64,000 nt of DNA from Datura wrightii (lineage: Eukaryota; Streptophyta; Magnoliopsida; Solanales; Solanaceae). Position 1 is the stretch's first letter. Every line of letters begins with the position of its first letter. The position numbers and the translations under genes were made by a program. The DNA is taken from the NCBI GenBank assembly GCA_035772735.1, contig JASDFA010000006.1, positions 70,138,001 through 70,202,000 of the forward strand. The letters are read 5' to 3'. Below are positions 45,614-55,905 of the stretch, in pieces. A model generated the notes under the pieces. That model was not told the DNA's origin. It did not search any database and worked only from the letters and a program-made list of their open reading frames with translations.

Positions 45614-46567
45614 GTTCTAAGAACATAGAAAAAGATAAAGATACATACAAATACGTAGAACCAGGATCAGTAAGAGTGTATGCCCCATGAGAGTTGACAA
45701 TGATAATACCTGTGACTAATGCATTAGATGCCTCGATATCTTGTTTGGCCATAGTGAAGAATTTCGGTGGTCCACCCGCTCCCTGCGCAACCTGTGTGCC
45801 CTGTCGACCCTATCCATGAGCACCCTGCTAAGCGGCCCTAGCTGGTTGAGCTTGAGTACGTGTACTTGTTGCGGTTCCCTACAACTGCGTCGTAGCCTAA
45901 GTTGCACCAGAAATTCCCTTAGTAAAACATTTAGCAATATGCCCCTGCTCACCACAAGTAAAACAAGCCCTGTCTGGTCCAAAGCAATGACCATTATGAA
46001 ATCTACCACAATTATAACATCTTGAATGTTGTCCGGACCAAAAGGAACTATTGCCCTTCCTCTACATCTGTTGCTGACCTTGTGTAGCTAGATAACCACT
46101 CCTGGAAGACTGCACCACCGACTCTGACTGAGTAGGTCTGGATTGCCCCCGATGAAAACCACTCCTGCCCCCAGATAGAGCTCCACTAAACCCTCATGTG
46201 TTATGCGCCTTTATACTTTCTCGCTCAGTTCTTTCTATCTCTAAGTAGGACATAAAATGGAGAGCAGTGTCCACCACATATGAATAGGCACCACCTCACA
46301 TATCTCGTATCACAAGACCATGATAACTATGTTCAAGTCCATCCACGAAATGTCTCACCTTCTCCCTAGGGTCTTCAACTAAAAATGGAACATACCTGGA
46401 TAAATCAGCAAACTTAGTCTCATACTCTGTAACTGCCATAGAGCCCAGACGCAGGTTATTGAACTGACGCCTCATGTCATCTTGTTTGCTCAATGGTATG
46501 AACTTGTCCTTAAACATCATGGAAAACTCTGACCAAGTGATATGTGGTAACCCGAATTGTCTACCTC
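45614..46567 (-). pseudogene. Element B gag and protease N-terminus, cut by element D
   Basis: Minus strand, right to left. Capsid core: HITWSEFSMMFKDKFIPLSK, LRLGSMAVTEYETKFADLSR and VRHFVDGLEHSYHGLVI (46296-46567). Then a basic linker and two Cys-rich knuckles: an irregular CYNCGRFHNGHC and a regular CFTCGEQGHIAKCF (CX2CX4HX4C, about 45922-45963). Then the protease start, YTLTDPGSTYLYVS, with DPGST at the active site (45654-45668). It meets C at 45613. At 46567 the gag is cut by the LTR of element D; its N-terminus and the 5' LTR of B are beyond the window. Confidence 0.85.
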
Positions 46568-48693
46568 TGTAATACCCCGAGAACTCTAACATCGGACCCG
46601 GGAGTTGAAATGGAGAAACCAGAATTTTCTACACCAAGTCACAGGAGGAGGAGTCTAGTAACCCGTCAGGAACACCATGAGTCGTTAAGTGACTCGTGGA
46701 GAAAGGTTGGGACTTGGTTTGAAATTTTATGTTTTGAGGTGACCATGAGTCATGGTTAGCACCACGATCCATTAGGTCACCCGTGGTCAAGGGTGATGTG
46801 AAGGAAGAAGAAATTCGATAGTGTACCTAACGGGTTGGTCACCAAGAGTCGTTAGGTTCACCAAAGTCGTGGTGTCCCCCGTGGTGACCTCAGATGGAAA
46901 ATAGCAGTGCAGGTAACGAGAGATGACCACAAGTCATGGTCAGTGGGCATGACTCGTCTAGTCCCTCATTGGGACTGGCAGTTAGCAACTTCCTGTGAAT
47001 TTGGTAAGGGATTTTCTGTAATTTCTAAGTTCCTAAGTCCTAAACTACGTCGTTTTAATCTTAGTTAGGATTGTTTTAAGAGGGTTTATCTCATTCTAAG
47101 TCACTCCATTCCATGCATGCAAGACTAGAAGGTTCTTAGGAGTTAAAATCTATCAGTTCTTCTTCAATTTCCTTTGGGTGTTCAAGGAAGAGAGTAAAAT
47201 CAACTTACCCAGGTATGTGAGGCTATGAATGAGAGTTTCTTTCACTCTCATGTCATAAACTCTTCTCAAATTCCATGGATCTCAATTCTAGAATTCAAGT
47301 TTCATGATCTATGAGGTTTATTCCAATTCTTGTGAAATTCTCTATGATTCATCTATGGATCAATTCCTTTTATATATTAAATCATGTTATATGATCTATG
47401 GGAAGAATTTATAACTATTTTTATTAATTAAATTATAGTTTTAAATTTTAATTAAACTATGCCCAGTTTGGTATGCTTCATGAAAAATCAAGTATAATTT
47501 CATTATGATCTTGATCTTAATTAGCCTAATTATGATTTATGCTTTATGATATGATTTCTCTCAAGTACTTATCATGGATTAATGAAATTTCAAGTTATAC
47601 ATGTTTTACAAGAATGCATGGATTTCATGATTTTTCAGATTTGTGACTCTTAGCCAATTCATGGGCCCTTGTTCATGGCTAAACATGTATTTTAAATGGG
47701 GATCAATGATGTTATTATTTATTTGGCCATGAACTTCATGAATAATTTTACGGTTACTACATAAGCCCTGATGTGCATATTTTTCGGGAGTAGTTTCTAG
47801 CACCGAGTAGCCCGGCGTTCAAAGGACTACGCGCGGTATCTCAAAACTATGTGCTACTGTAGATGTATATATATATTTCAATATTAATGGATCCCCTCTT
47901 CGTGATATCACATAATGCACGTCCCTTGCCTACCAAGCCTGGGATGGCTCTGCCCACTTGAGTGAGATAGTGGGGCATCATTTAAGCTCTACCATGATAG
48001 TATTGGTTATGACGATTCCTCTCATTGCTCCTCATGATTTATGCATGGTTATGTTTATGTTACTTTGGCTCAAGTAATGTTTAATAAAGCTTTTCTCTTA
48101 TGATTATGATTATGACTAATTTACGAATATTTTGGAAACCTTGAGCCCTTATGTTCACATTATGATATTTACATTATGACCATATTGTCCTACTCGTATG
48201 AACTCTTATGTATTTTAAAATGTCCGTGTTACTTACCTTGCATACTCAGTATATTCCAAGTACTCACTGCATGCTTTATGTTGTATTGTTTCATGATACA
48301 GGTCCGAGGGATCAGTCTCAGCAGCATCCTTAGCCCCTGCTTCCCTCTCTGACCTGTCCAACTGGTGTTGGTGAGTCATCATCCTTCGAGGATGTTCCGT
48401 TATTTACATTTGGTATGTTCCTTTTAGTTTCACACTTTGTCAATCTAGTTGGGGATACTGTTCCATCAGCTCATATGTTATGTTAGAGGCTTTCAGACAT
48501 TATGTAGAAATCAACTTGTCATTAATGATTTCGTTCAAACTTGTTATGTATGCAGACTTCCGCTATTATGTATGTTGAATTTCTACTTTATTATGTTGAA
48601 CTTAGACATTATGCTTATTCCATGGGTCGATTTGGAGCCTCTCGGGGTTTCTTGTTTCGTGTCTCAATACGTGTCCTAGCTCAGTTCATGACA
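46568..48693 (+). mobile_element. 5' LTR of Tekay-type element D
   Basis: From TGTAATACCCCGAGAAC, directly inside the B gag, to TCATGACA at 48693; 2126 bp. Related to the LTRs of G and H. The promoter-proximal part (46640-46990) is full of CATGAGTCGTTAAGTGACTC-type inverted words. The left flank ACCTC (46563-46567) is the left half of the target duplication; the right half is outside the window. Confidence 0.9.
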
Positions 48694-48696
48694 AAC

Positions 48697-48709
48697 TTGA
48701 TATCAGTGC
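48697..48709 (+). other. Primer-binding site of element D, mutated
   Basis: TTGATATCAGTGC, two changes from the TTGGTATCAGAGC of C and E. Three bases after the LTR end. Confidence 0.8.
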
Positions 48710-48889
48710 ATTAGGTGTTGAAGTGTCCTAGGGTGTCTAAAATCCGCGTTAAGTAGAGTCTGTGAAGCGCGCCACATTTATGACGAAGAGCTACGAGGCG
48801 TTTAGCAAATGTTCCCTTCTTTCATGATCTATGTAGTGCGATGAAATGTCTCTCTATCCTTCTAAATCGTGCTATACGAATTTGCAGAA

Positions 48890-50462
48890 TCATACCTCCT
48901 CCCTAAGTTAATGGAAGAAGAAACAAAAATGGGAATGTCCATGAGAATGGGAATTGAGACAGGCACCAACAAGCCCCACCAGCCCATGAGGATCGTGTAC
49001 CCGAGTAGGTGACCCATGTAGAGTTTAGGGCTGCTATCCATATGTTAGCCCAGGCCTTGACCGCCCAGGTCAATCAGTAGGTGGTAGTGCATGTCTCTTA
49101 GAACGAGAATGCGGCTTGTTGAAGATGGTGGTGATGTTGGCCCACGATCAAAAGTTAGGCTAGTTGTGCTCAACAGCTCTTGTGGTGGAATTATCGAGAA
49201 GGGAGAGCTGTGATAAAGTATGAATCTTTCCTCATTTTATGTCCTATAAGTATTTATCTTAGGGTGGGGGGTTGTTAATTTAGGAATAATGAATTCTAAG
49301 AGGAAAAAAATTCTATAAGAATTAAGGTCCCTTCTACAACTAGAAAAACTAATTAAAAATTTACTCGATATTTATTTAATAAATTAATATAATTTATCAT
49401 AGTCAAAAGACACACCTGAAATATCACTATTTTTCGAGTTTGCGGTGAGAGTCAGGGATTTTCTAAGGATAAACCCTCCGGTGTTTCTTGGGTCAAAGGT
49501 GGATAAGGATCCACATGAGTCTATTGATGAGATTCTGAAGATCACCCAGACCATGGCAGTGACAGGAGAGGAGTGCATCGATTTAGCCTTGTATCAGTTA
49601 AAAGGGGTTGTGCACATCTAGTTTAAGCAATGGAAGGATAGCAGGGTAGTTGGAGCAGGCCCTATTGGTTGGGAGGAGTTTCATGTTGCATTTCTAGATC
49701 GGTTCTTCCCTCGTGAGATGAGGGAGATTAAAGCAGCGGAGTTTGTGAACCTAAAGCAGGGTAACATGACAGTCCAGGAGTATGCTTTAGAGTTCACTCG
49801 GTTGTTTAAGTATGCACCACAGCTAGTGGCTGATCAGAGAGCTCGGGTGAGCAGGTTTGTTCATAGAGTGGTGAACTACCTGAACAAGGATTGTAGGATC
49901 ACCATGCTTCATCAGGATATTGATTTTCGTCGGATGGTTTTGCACGCCAGCAGATGGAGGTGGTACATCTAAGGGAGATAGAGAGAGAGATGCCAAGAGG
50001 GCCAGGACAGACAGTTATGGGTTCTCTCAGCAAAGATCGGGAGGCGGACATCGCCAACAGTATCATCATAGGTCATTAGCTCCAAATCCATCATCTATGA
50101 GTGCCCCGTCCAGACCGCGAGGTGATTATAGGAGCAGGGCCTCAAGTTTGAGGGACCAGAGGAGCATGAAGACAGAGCGCACCATTTCGGCCTGTGGGAA
50201 GTGTGGCAAGAGTCATACAAGGGAGTGTTTGATGGGATCGGATATCTATTTTGGGTAAGGTAGATCTGGCCACATGCGCCAGAAGTATCCATTGGCTAGA
50301 CATGGGGATGATAGAAGTCGTGCTCAGGCTACCAGATAAGCTGCAGCATCAGCACGTCCAGTACAGCAGGGTGCATCCACCAGTACAGGTGGCAGCCAGC
50401 ACCAGGACAGGTTCTATGCACTCTCATCATGACAGGACTAGGAAATATCGCCCGATATGGTG
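48890..50462 (+). pseudogene. Element D gag
   Basis: The N-terminal part reads EFRAAIHMLAQALTAQVNQ (about 49020-49080), a common start of Tekay gag proteins. At about 49120-49438 foreign AT-rich sequence intervenes. Gag resumes RVRDFLRINPPVFLGSKVDK and continues through GPIGWEEFHVAFLDRFFP, MTVQEYALEFTRLFKYAPQL and the part 49718-49972. A frameshift at about 49950 leads into the Gln/Arg/Ser-rich linker (49920-50258) and a damaged knuckle (CGKCGKSHTREC, then a stop and GRSGHMRQK). Gag would form the particle and bind RNA. Broken by stops and at least two frameshifts. Confidence 0.85.
49120..49438. other. AT-rich insert within the D gag
   Basis: The D gag reading stops at about 49115 and resumes at 49439. 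The roughly 320 bp between has stops in all frames, contains the inverted run TTATTTAATAAATTAA, and ends AAAAGACACACCTGAAATATCA, a style seen at MITE ends. No clear terminal inverted repeat or target duplication found. Confidence 0.5.
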
Positions 50463-50960
50463 ACTAGTATGTTACAAGTATTCCACCTTGATGTATATGC
50501 ATTGTTAGATCTAGGAGCAACTTTGTCTTTTGTGACGCCCTATGTTGCTAGTAGTTTCGGAGTCAGTCCTAAAATTATCCTTCTCATTCTCTACTCCAGT
50601 CGGTGATTCAGTTATAGCTCGACGGGTATATAATTGCCCTGTTACAGTCCTTCAGAAAGTCATCTCAGCAGATTTAGTAGAGCTAGACATGACGGATTTT
50701 GATGTTATCTTTGGAATGGATAAGCTAAATGCATGTTATGCTTCAATAAATTATAGAACCCATGTGGTAGAGTTCCCAATTCCGGGTGAGCCAGTCCTAG
50801 AGTGGAAGGGTAGTTCGGCTATTCCTGTAGGTCGTTTTATTTCCTACCTTAAGGCCAGAAAGATGATCTCTAAAGGTTGTATATATCACCTAGTTAGGGT
50901 TAAGGTGCTACATCCGAGACCCCGACTACCGAATCAGTTCTCATAGTGCGCGAGTATCAA
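50463..50960 (+). pseudogene. Element D protease
   Basis: ALLDLGATLSFVTPYVASSF shows the gypsy aspartic protease with DLGAT at the active site (50508-50522), where DSGAT is usual. A frameshift at about 50570 leads into 50542-50946 with VIARRVYNCPVTV, FDVIFGMDKLNACYASI and KGRFISYLKARK-like residues. The protease matures the polyprotein; the Ser-to-Leu change and frameshift argue against activity. Confidence 0.8.
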
Positions 50961-51587
50961 GAAGTGTTTCCAGATGATTTACTGGGAATCCCTCCCGAGC
51001 GGAAAATTGATTTTGGTATTGACCTTCTTCCTGACATGCAGCCTATATCTATTCCTCCTTAAAGAATGGCTCCAGATAAGCTAAAGAAGTTGAAGGAGCA
51101 GTTGAAGGGCCTTTTAGACAAGGGATTCATTAGACCTAGCAAATCCCCGTGGGGTGCACCAGTTCTCTTTATCCGCAAGAAGGATGGTTCTCTTCGGATG
51201 TGTATTGATTATTGGCAACCGAACAAAGTTACGATCAAGAACAGGTATCCTCTTCCCAGGATTAATAATTTGTTTAACCAGCTTCAGGGTGCTAAGTGCT
51301 TTTCGAAGATAGACCCCAAATCTAAATACCATCAGCTTAGGGTTAGGGAGTGTGACATCCCGAAGACAGCCTTCCGGACTCGATGTGGTCACTATGAGTT
51401 TGTAGTTCTGTCTTTTGGACTAACGAATGCCCCTGCATCTTTTATGAATTTGATGAACATGGTGTTCAAGCCATACTTGGATATGTTCGTGATTGTCTTC
51501 ATAGATGACATCCGTATATACTCTCGAAGCAAGGAGGAGCATGCCGCTCATTTGATGGTGGTGCTACAAACTCTTAAGGATCGCTAG
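50961..51587 (+). pseudogene. Element D reverse transcriptase
   Basis: After EVFPDDLLGIPPERKIDFGI-like residues in one frame and a TAA at 51060, a 174-codon open stretch (51066-51587) holds the RT: DKGFIRPSKSPWGAPVLFIR, CIDYWQPNKVTIKNRYPLPR, motif A CFSKIDPKSKYHQ, FGLTNAPASFMNLMN and the catalytic box FIDDIRIYS (FIDD at 51498-51509). Both key acids remain. A TAG at 51588 ends it before the thumb. Confidence 0.9.
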
Positions 51588-52275
51588 TTGTATGCTAAAT
51601 TTAGTAGATGTGAGTTTTGATTGAAATCAGTGGCATTTTTGGGTCATGTGGTGTCAAGTGAGGGTGTACAGGTAGACTCTTAGAAGATAGAAGCGGTGAA
51701 GAATTGGCCTAGACCGGTGAATCCTGCAGATATTAGGAGTTTCTTGGGCTTAGCTAGTTATTATCAGAGATCTGTTGAGGGGTTTTCATCCATTGCAGCC
51801 CCGTTGACTAAGTTGACCCAGAAGAAAGTGAAGTTTCAATGGTCGGAGGCTTGTGAATAGAGCTTTCAAGAGTTGAAGACTCGACTCACCTCAGAACCAG
51901 TGTCGACCGTACCTGAGGGTACCGATGGGTTTGTGATATATTGTGACGCCTAGAGGATAAGCCTTGGTTGTGTATTGATGCATCACAGTAAGGTTATAAC
52001 ATATGCTTCTAGGCAACTGAAGGTCCATGAAAAGAATTACCTGACTCATGATCTCGAATTGGCACTGGAGTATTTTCCTTGAAAATTTGGATACATTATC
52101 TGTACGGGGTCCATGTAGCTGTGTTTACAGACCAGAAAAGCCTACAATACGTGTTTACCCAAAAGGATCTAAATTTATGTCAAATAAGGTGGTTGGAACT
52201 ACTCAAGGATTATGATATGAGTATCTTTTACCATCCGGGCAAGGCTAATGTGGTGGCGGACACTCTTAGCAGGAT
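51588..52275 (+). pseudogene. Element D RT thumb and RNase H
   Basis: The thumb has VAFLGHVVSSEGVQVDS, then a stop, then IRSFLGLASYYQRSVEGFSS. RNase H: VIYCDA-stop-RISLGCVL, LTHDLELA (Glu kept), a frameshift at about 52075, KIWIHYLYGVHVAVFTDQKS (Asp kept) and KANVVADTLSR (Asp kept). Four or more stops make it inactive. Confidence 0.87.
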
Positions 52276-53861
52276 TTCCATAGAAAGTGTGTCCCATATA
52301 GGCGAGGAAAGGAAGGAGCTAGTGAAAGATGTGCATCGGCTTGCACAGCTAGGAGTTCATCTGGTTGATTTGATGGATAGTGGTATCATCGTTCAGAATG
52401 GATCAGAATCATCTTTGGTGACCGATGTTAAGGCTATACAAGATGAGGATCTTATTTTGGTAAAGTTGAAGGAAGCGATTCAAAATCAAAAGGTTGAGGT
52501 TTTCTCCCAAGGGGGTGATGGTGTGCTCCGATATCAAGACCATTTGTGTGTACCGAATGCTGATGACTTGAGGGAGCGGATGTTGCATGAAGCTCATGGT
52601 TCCAGATACTCCATACATCCAAGTGCCACTAAGATGTACTGTGACCTACGATAAGTCTATTATTGGTGGAATGGCATTAAGAAGGACATAGCGGAGTTTG
52701 TGGCTAAGTGTCCGAATTGTCAGCAAGTGAAGGTTGAGCACCAGAGACCAGGAGGTGTACTTCAAGACATCAGTATTCCTACTTGGAAGTGGAAGGAGAT
52801 CAATATGTACTTTATCACAGGGTTGCCCCACACTTGTCGATAGTATGACTCCATTTGGGTGGTTGTGGACAGGTTGACTAAAATAGCTCATTTTCTACCA
52901 GTCAAAACTACCGATTCAGCGTAGGATTATGCCAAATTATACATTAGGGAGCTATTTCGGTTGCATGGAGTGCCCTTGTCCATCATATCAGATAGAGGTA
53001 CTCAGTTTACCTCCTAGTTTTGGAGATTGTTTCAAAAGCAACTTGGTACTCAGGTCAAGCTTAGTATAGCATTTCACCCGCAAATAGATGGTTACACCGA
53101 GCGGACCATTTAGACTCTTGAGGACATGTTGAGAGCGTGTGTGATTGATCTCAAAGGTAGTTGGTATGATCATTTGCCTCTCATTGAGTTTGTGTATAAC
53201 AACAACTACCATTCTAGCATTCAGATGGCTCCGTTTGAGGCTCTCTATGGGCGGAGATATAGATCGCCTATTAGTTGGTTTGAAGTCAGTGAAGCTGCGA
53301 TGAAAGGTCCGGATTCAGTCGAAGAGGCTATGGAGAAGGTTCAGCTTATAAGGGACAGGTTAAAAATAGCTAAGAGTCGCCAAAAGTCCCATGCAGATGT
53401 GAGGAGGACGGAGCTAGAGTTTGAAGTTGATGATTGGGTGTTTCTGAAGGTATCTCCCATGAAGGGAATTATGAGGTTCGGAAAGAAAGGAAAACTCAGT
53501 CCCCGTTATGTTGTCCCATACCAGATTGCAAAAAGGTTGACAATGTGGCCTACAAGTTGGAGTTGCCCCCACAATTAGCTTTAGTCCATCTAGTTTTCTA
53601 TGTATCGCTCTTGAATAATTGTTTGGGCGATCCAGCTCTAGTGGTTCCGGTTGAGAGTGTGGGTGTGAAGGACAACCTTAGCTATGAAGAGGTTCTGGTG
53701 GAAATACTAGATCGTCAGACTTGGAAGCTAAGGAACAAGGAAGTAGCCTCAGTCAAGGTTTTGTGGATAAATCATCATGTTGAGGGAGCTACGTAGGAGG
53801 CCGAAGCAGATATGATGGCTAAATACCCTCATTTATTCCCCTCCGGCTCAGTTTCATCTTG
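52276..53861 (+). pseudogene. Element D integrase and chromodomain-like tail
   Basis: Zinc domain: EAHGSRYSIHPSATKMY and CPNCQQV, all four ligands present, with a stop after CDLR (52652). Core: the first catalytic Asp is Tyr (MYFITGLP, about 52805-52828), the second is kept (IISDRGTQFTS, then a stop), and the Glu is kept (GYTERTI, then a stop). The 53126-53578 frame holds YNNNYHSSIQMAPFEALYGR and KVSPMKGIMRFGKKGKLSPR. A frameshift at about 53530 leads to LVHLVFYVSLLNN and the chromodomain-like ILDRQTWKLRNKEVASVKVL. The gene ends YPHLFPSGSVSS and TGA 53859-53861. Confidence 0.9.
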
Positions 53862-54069
53862 AGGTATCAGTTTTCTCCCTAGTACTCTATTCAGTTTCAT
53901 GTTTAGATCATGTGCCCCAATTTTTTCCTTGTCAATGAATGTGTATATGATTCTAGAATTCAGTTCAGTCATGTATTCAGTTCGGAGTCTGCCATTCCAT
54001 CAGTTGTCAACATGTATGTTCTATATTTGAGTATGATTATTGAATTTCTATGCTTTCCAGTATATTTTC
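53862..54069 (+). other. 3' UTR of element D, cut by element E
   Basis: Aligns with 44-210 of element G. It stops at TATATTTTC, where the E LTR begins. The polypurine tract and 3' LTR of D are therefore to the right of the window. TTTTC (54065-54069) is the left half of the E target duplication. Confidence 0.8.
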
Positions 54070-55794
54070 TGTTACACCCTATAAATTTCCATAGTACGAC
54101 CTTCATGCGCGTAAGTATATATAGAATTCTAGCATATAACACACCCAGAAGAAGGCCCGGGGGATGAACACAAAAGCGCATCGTTAAACGGATGGGAGGC
54201 CAGAAGCGTTGGGTGTCGCGTCACACAGCCTGCCCAGGCGCATGCACTGGCACATCACCCCCTGAATACAGCATGATGGGGCGAGCGTCGCACACCCCTT
54301 ACCACCGCCCAACTATATATATAAGCCCTTCAAGGTCATATTGAATCATTCTGAACATTTTCTTCGACGGAGAAATAAGAGCGGGCAAATATTTTATATG
54401 ATTTCGTCAAATTACGCCATCAAACTCCGTCTGAACACAAATTCGCCTTGGATAACGAGTTCTAGGACTACGAGGAGCATCACTGCGGAGTTATTTCTTG
54501 AAAATTCGCTCGGTGTACCATCGTGTAAAGGTTGCCGAATTTACTTTAAATTGAGTCCTAAGCGGCTACAGGCAATAGGTAAGCAATTCTACCTTCTAAA
54601 TTCTCGAGAATTGGTGAGTTTTCGGCTGAAGTAATCGAAGTTGAAGTTATAGTCAATTCTATTGAAAGATATTATTATTTGTCGATTATTAGTATTGAAA
54701 TAGCCTCATTTTCTCAGCGTAAGAGTTGCAAATTGGTGAAATTACTGACTTCAGGTTGGAATTGCTCGAGTGCATAGAAATCATCGATTAAGGTATGTTA
54801 AAGTTATTCCTCTCGGCAAGTTACTCCTGTTGTTTAGATGATATGGTCAATACCATGTGATAGTCAGTGCCTATTAGTATTGTGGTTAGCTATAGAGAGA
54901 CGAAACAAGGGTATAGTATAGGATTACTCGGTGGAAGGTTTAAATCTAGTTTTGGATGTTGCCAGAGGCAACGTAGGAGCTTCTTGTTCAGTTGTTTCCC
55001 AATTAGAAGGATTAGTAGGCGTCTTGTTACCACCTCGAGGCCACAGAGGCCTGAGGGTGATTGTTAGCTCATATTAGTAAACTAAGTAGCACAAGGTGTA
55101 GTTGACGACACAGTATATAGTTCCATTCAGATACAGTTACAGGAGCCCAGACGGCTCAAATACAGTCACAGGAGCCCAGATGACTTAGATACAGTCACAG
55201 GAGCCTAGACGACTCAGATACAGTCACAGGGGCCTAGACGACTCAGATACTGTCATAGGGGCCCAGACGACTCAGAGATAGTTACAGGAGCCCAAATGTC
55301 TCAGATACAGTTGCAGGAGCCCAGATGGCTCAGACAAAGCTAGATGAGCCCAGACGGCTCAACGTAGATACAGGAGCCCACCAGGCTGGGATACAGCTTT
55401 AGAGGACAAGTATTCCTGAGTTATAGCATGCCTATGTATATTATGTTTTGCATGTTTGCCATGTGGGGCCTAGTATAGCTGGTTAGTTAGCGGCCTTGTC
55501 AGCCATAATATGAGAATTGTTACCTATTCTTTGTTCTAGTATAACTAGACAGCATGGTGTCTTCTCCGCCCGCATAGGACCCCTTCTATCGTCTTGTTGT
55601 TGGATTAGCTGTTTCCTTACAGGTATTGTGTGGACTTGTCGGCCTGAGGTTGTGTTTATAGCCGAGATATAGCTCGTTATTTTCTTGATTTTAAGTTACT
55701 GACAAGCACCATAGATGCCTATACCTAGCCAGGTCAGCCCAGGTCCCAATTTGGCACTAGGTGCCAATCATGCCTCCTAAAGTGGGGCGTGACA
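54070..55794 (+). mobile_element. 5' LTR of element E
   Basis: From TGTTACACCCTATAAATTTCC to GGGGCGTGACA; 1725 bp. Related to the C and F LTRs (shared GACAGCATGGTGTCTTCTCC versus GACAGCATGGTGGCCTTGTC, GCACTAGGTGCCAATCATGCC). A TATA run TATATATATAA is at 54314-54323. Contains a 29-bp minisatellite. Confidence 0.9.
55141..55400. repeat. 29-bp minisatellite in the E LTR, about 9 units
   Basis: Unit AGGAGCCCAGACGGCTCAGA followed by TACAGTCAC; starts near 55141, 55170, 55199, 55228 and so on to about 55373. The core GAGCC-CAGAC-GGCTC is itself an inverted repeat. The C LTR has only two related words at 37269-37318 and F two at about 56795-56860, so the array expanded in the lineage of E. Confidence 0.92.
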
Positions 55795-55797
55795 AAC

Positions 55798-55810
55798 TTG
55801 GTATCAGAGC
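55798..55810 (+). other. Primer-binding site of element E
   Basis: TTGGTATCAGAGC, three bases after the LTR, identical to that of C. Confidence 0.9.
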
Positions 55811-55905
55811 AGGTCGTATCCTAGGGAGTCTGCAAGCTCTGTCAAGTAGATTCTTGTCTATGTGTGTGTTGTGCACCATATTCTATAGACAGGAGGCTAC
55901 GAGGT

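Noticed and set aside
55141..55400. 29-bp repeat array as a CRISPR candidate
   Set aside because: Units are head-to-tail with no spacers; it is a minisatellite in an LTR.
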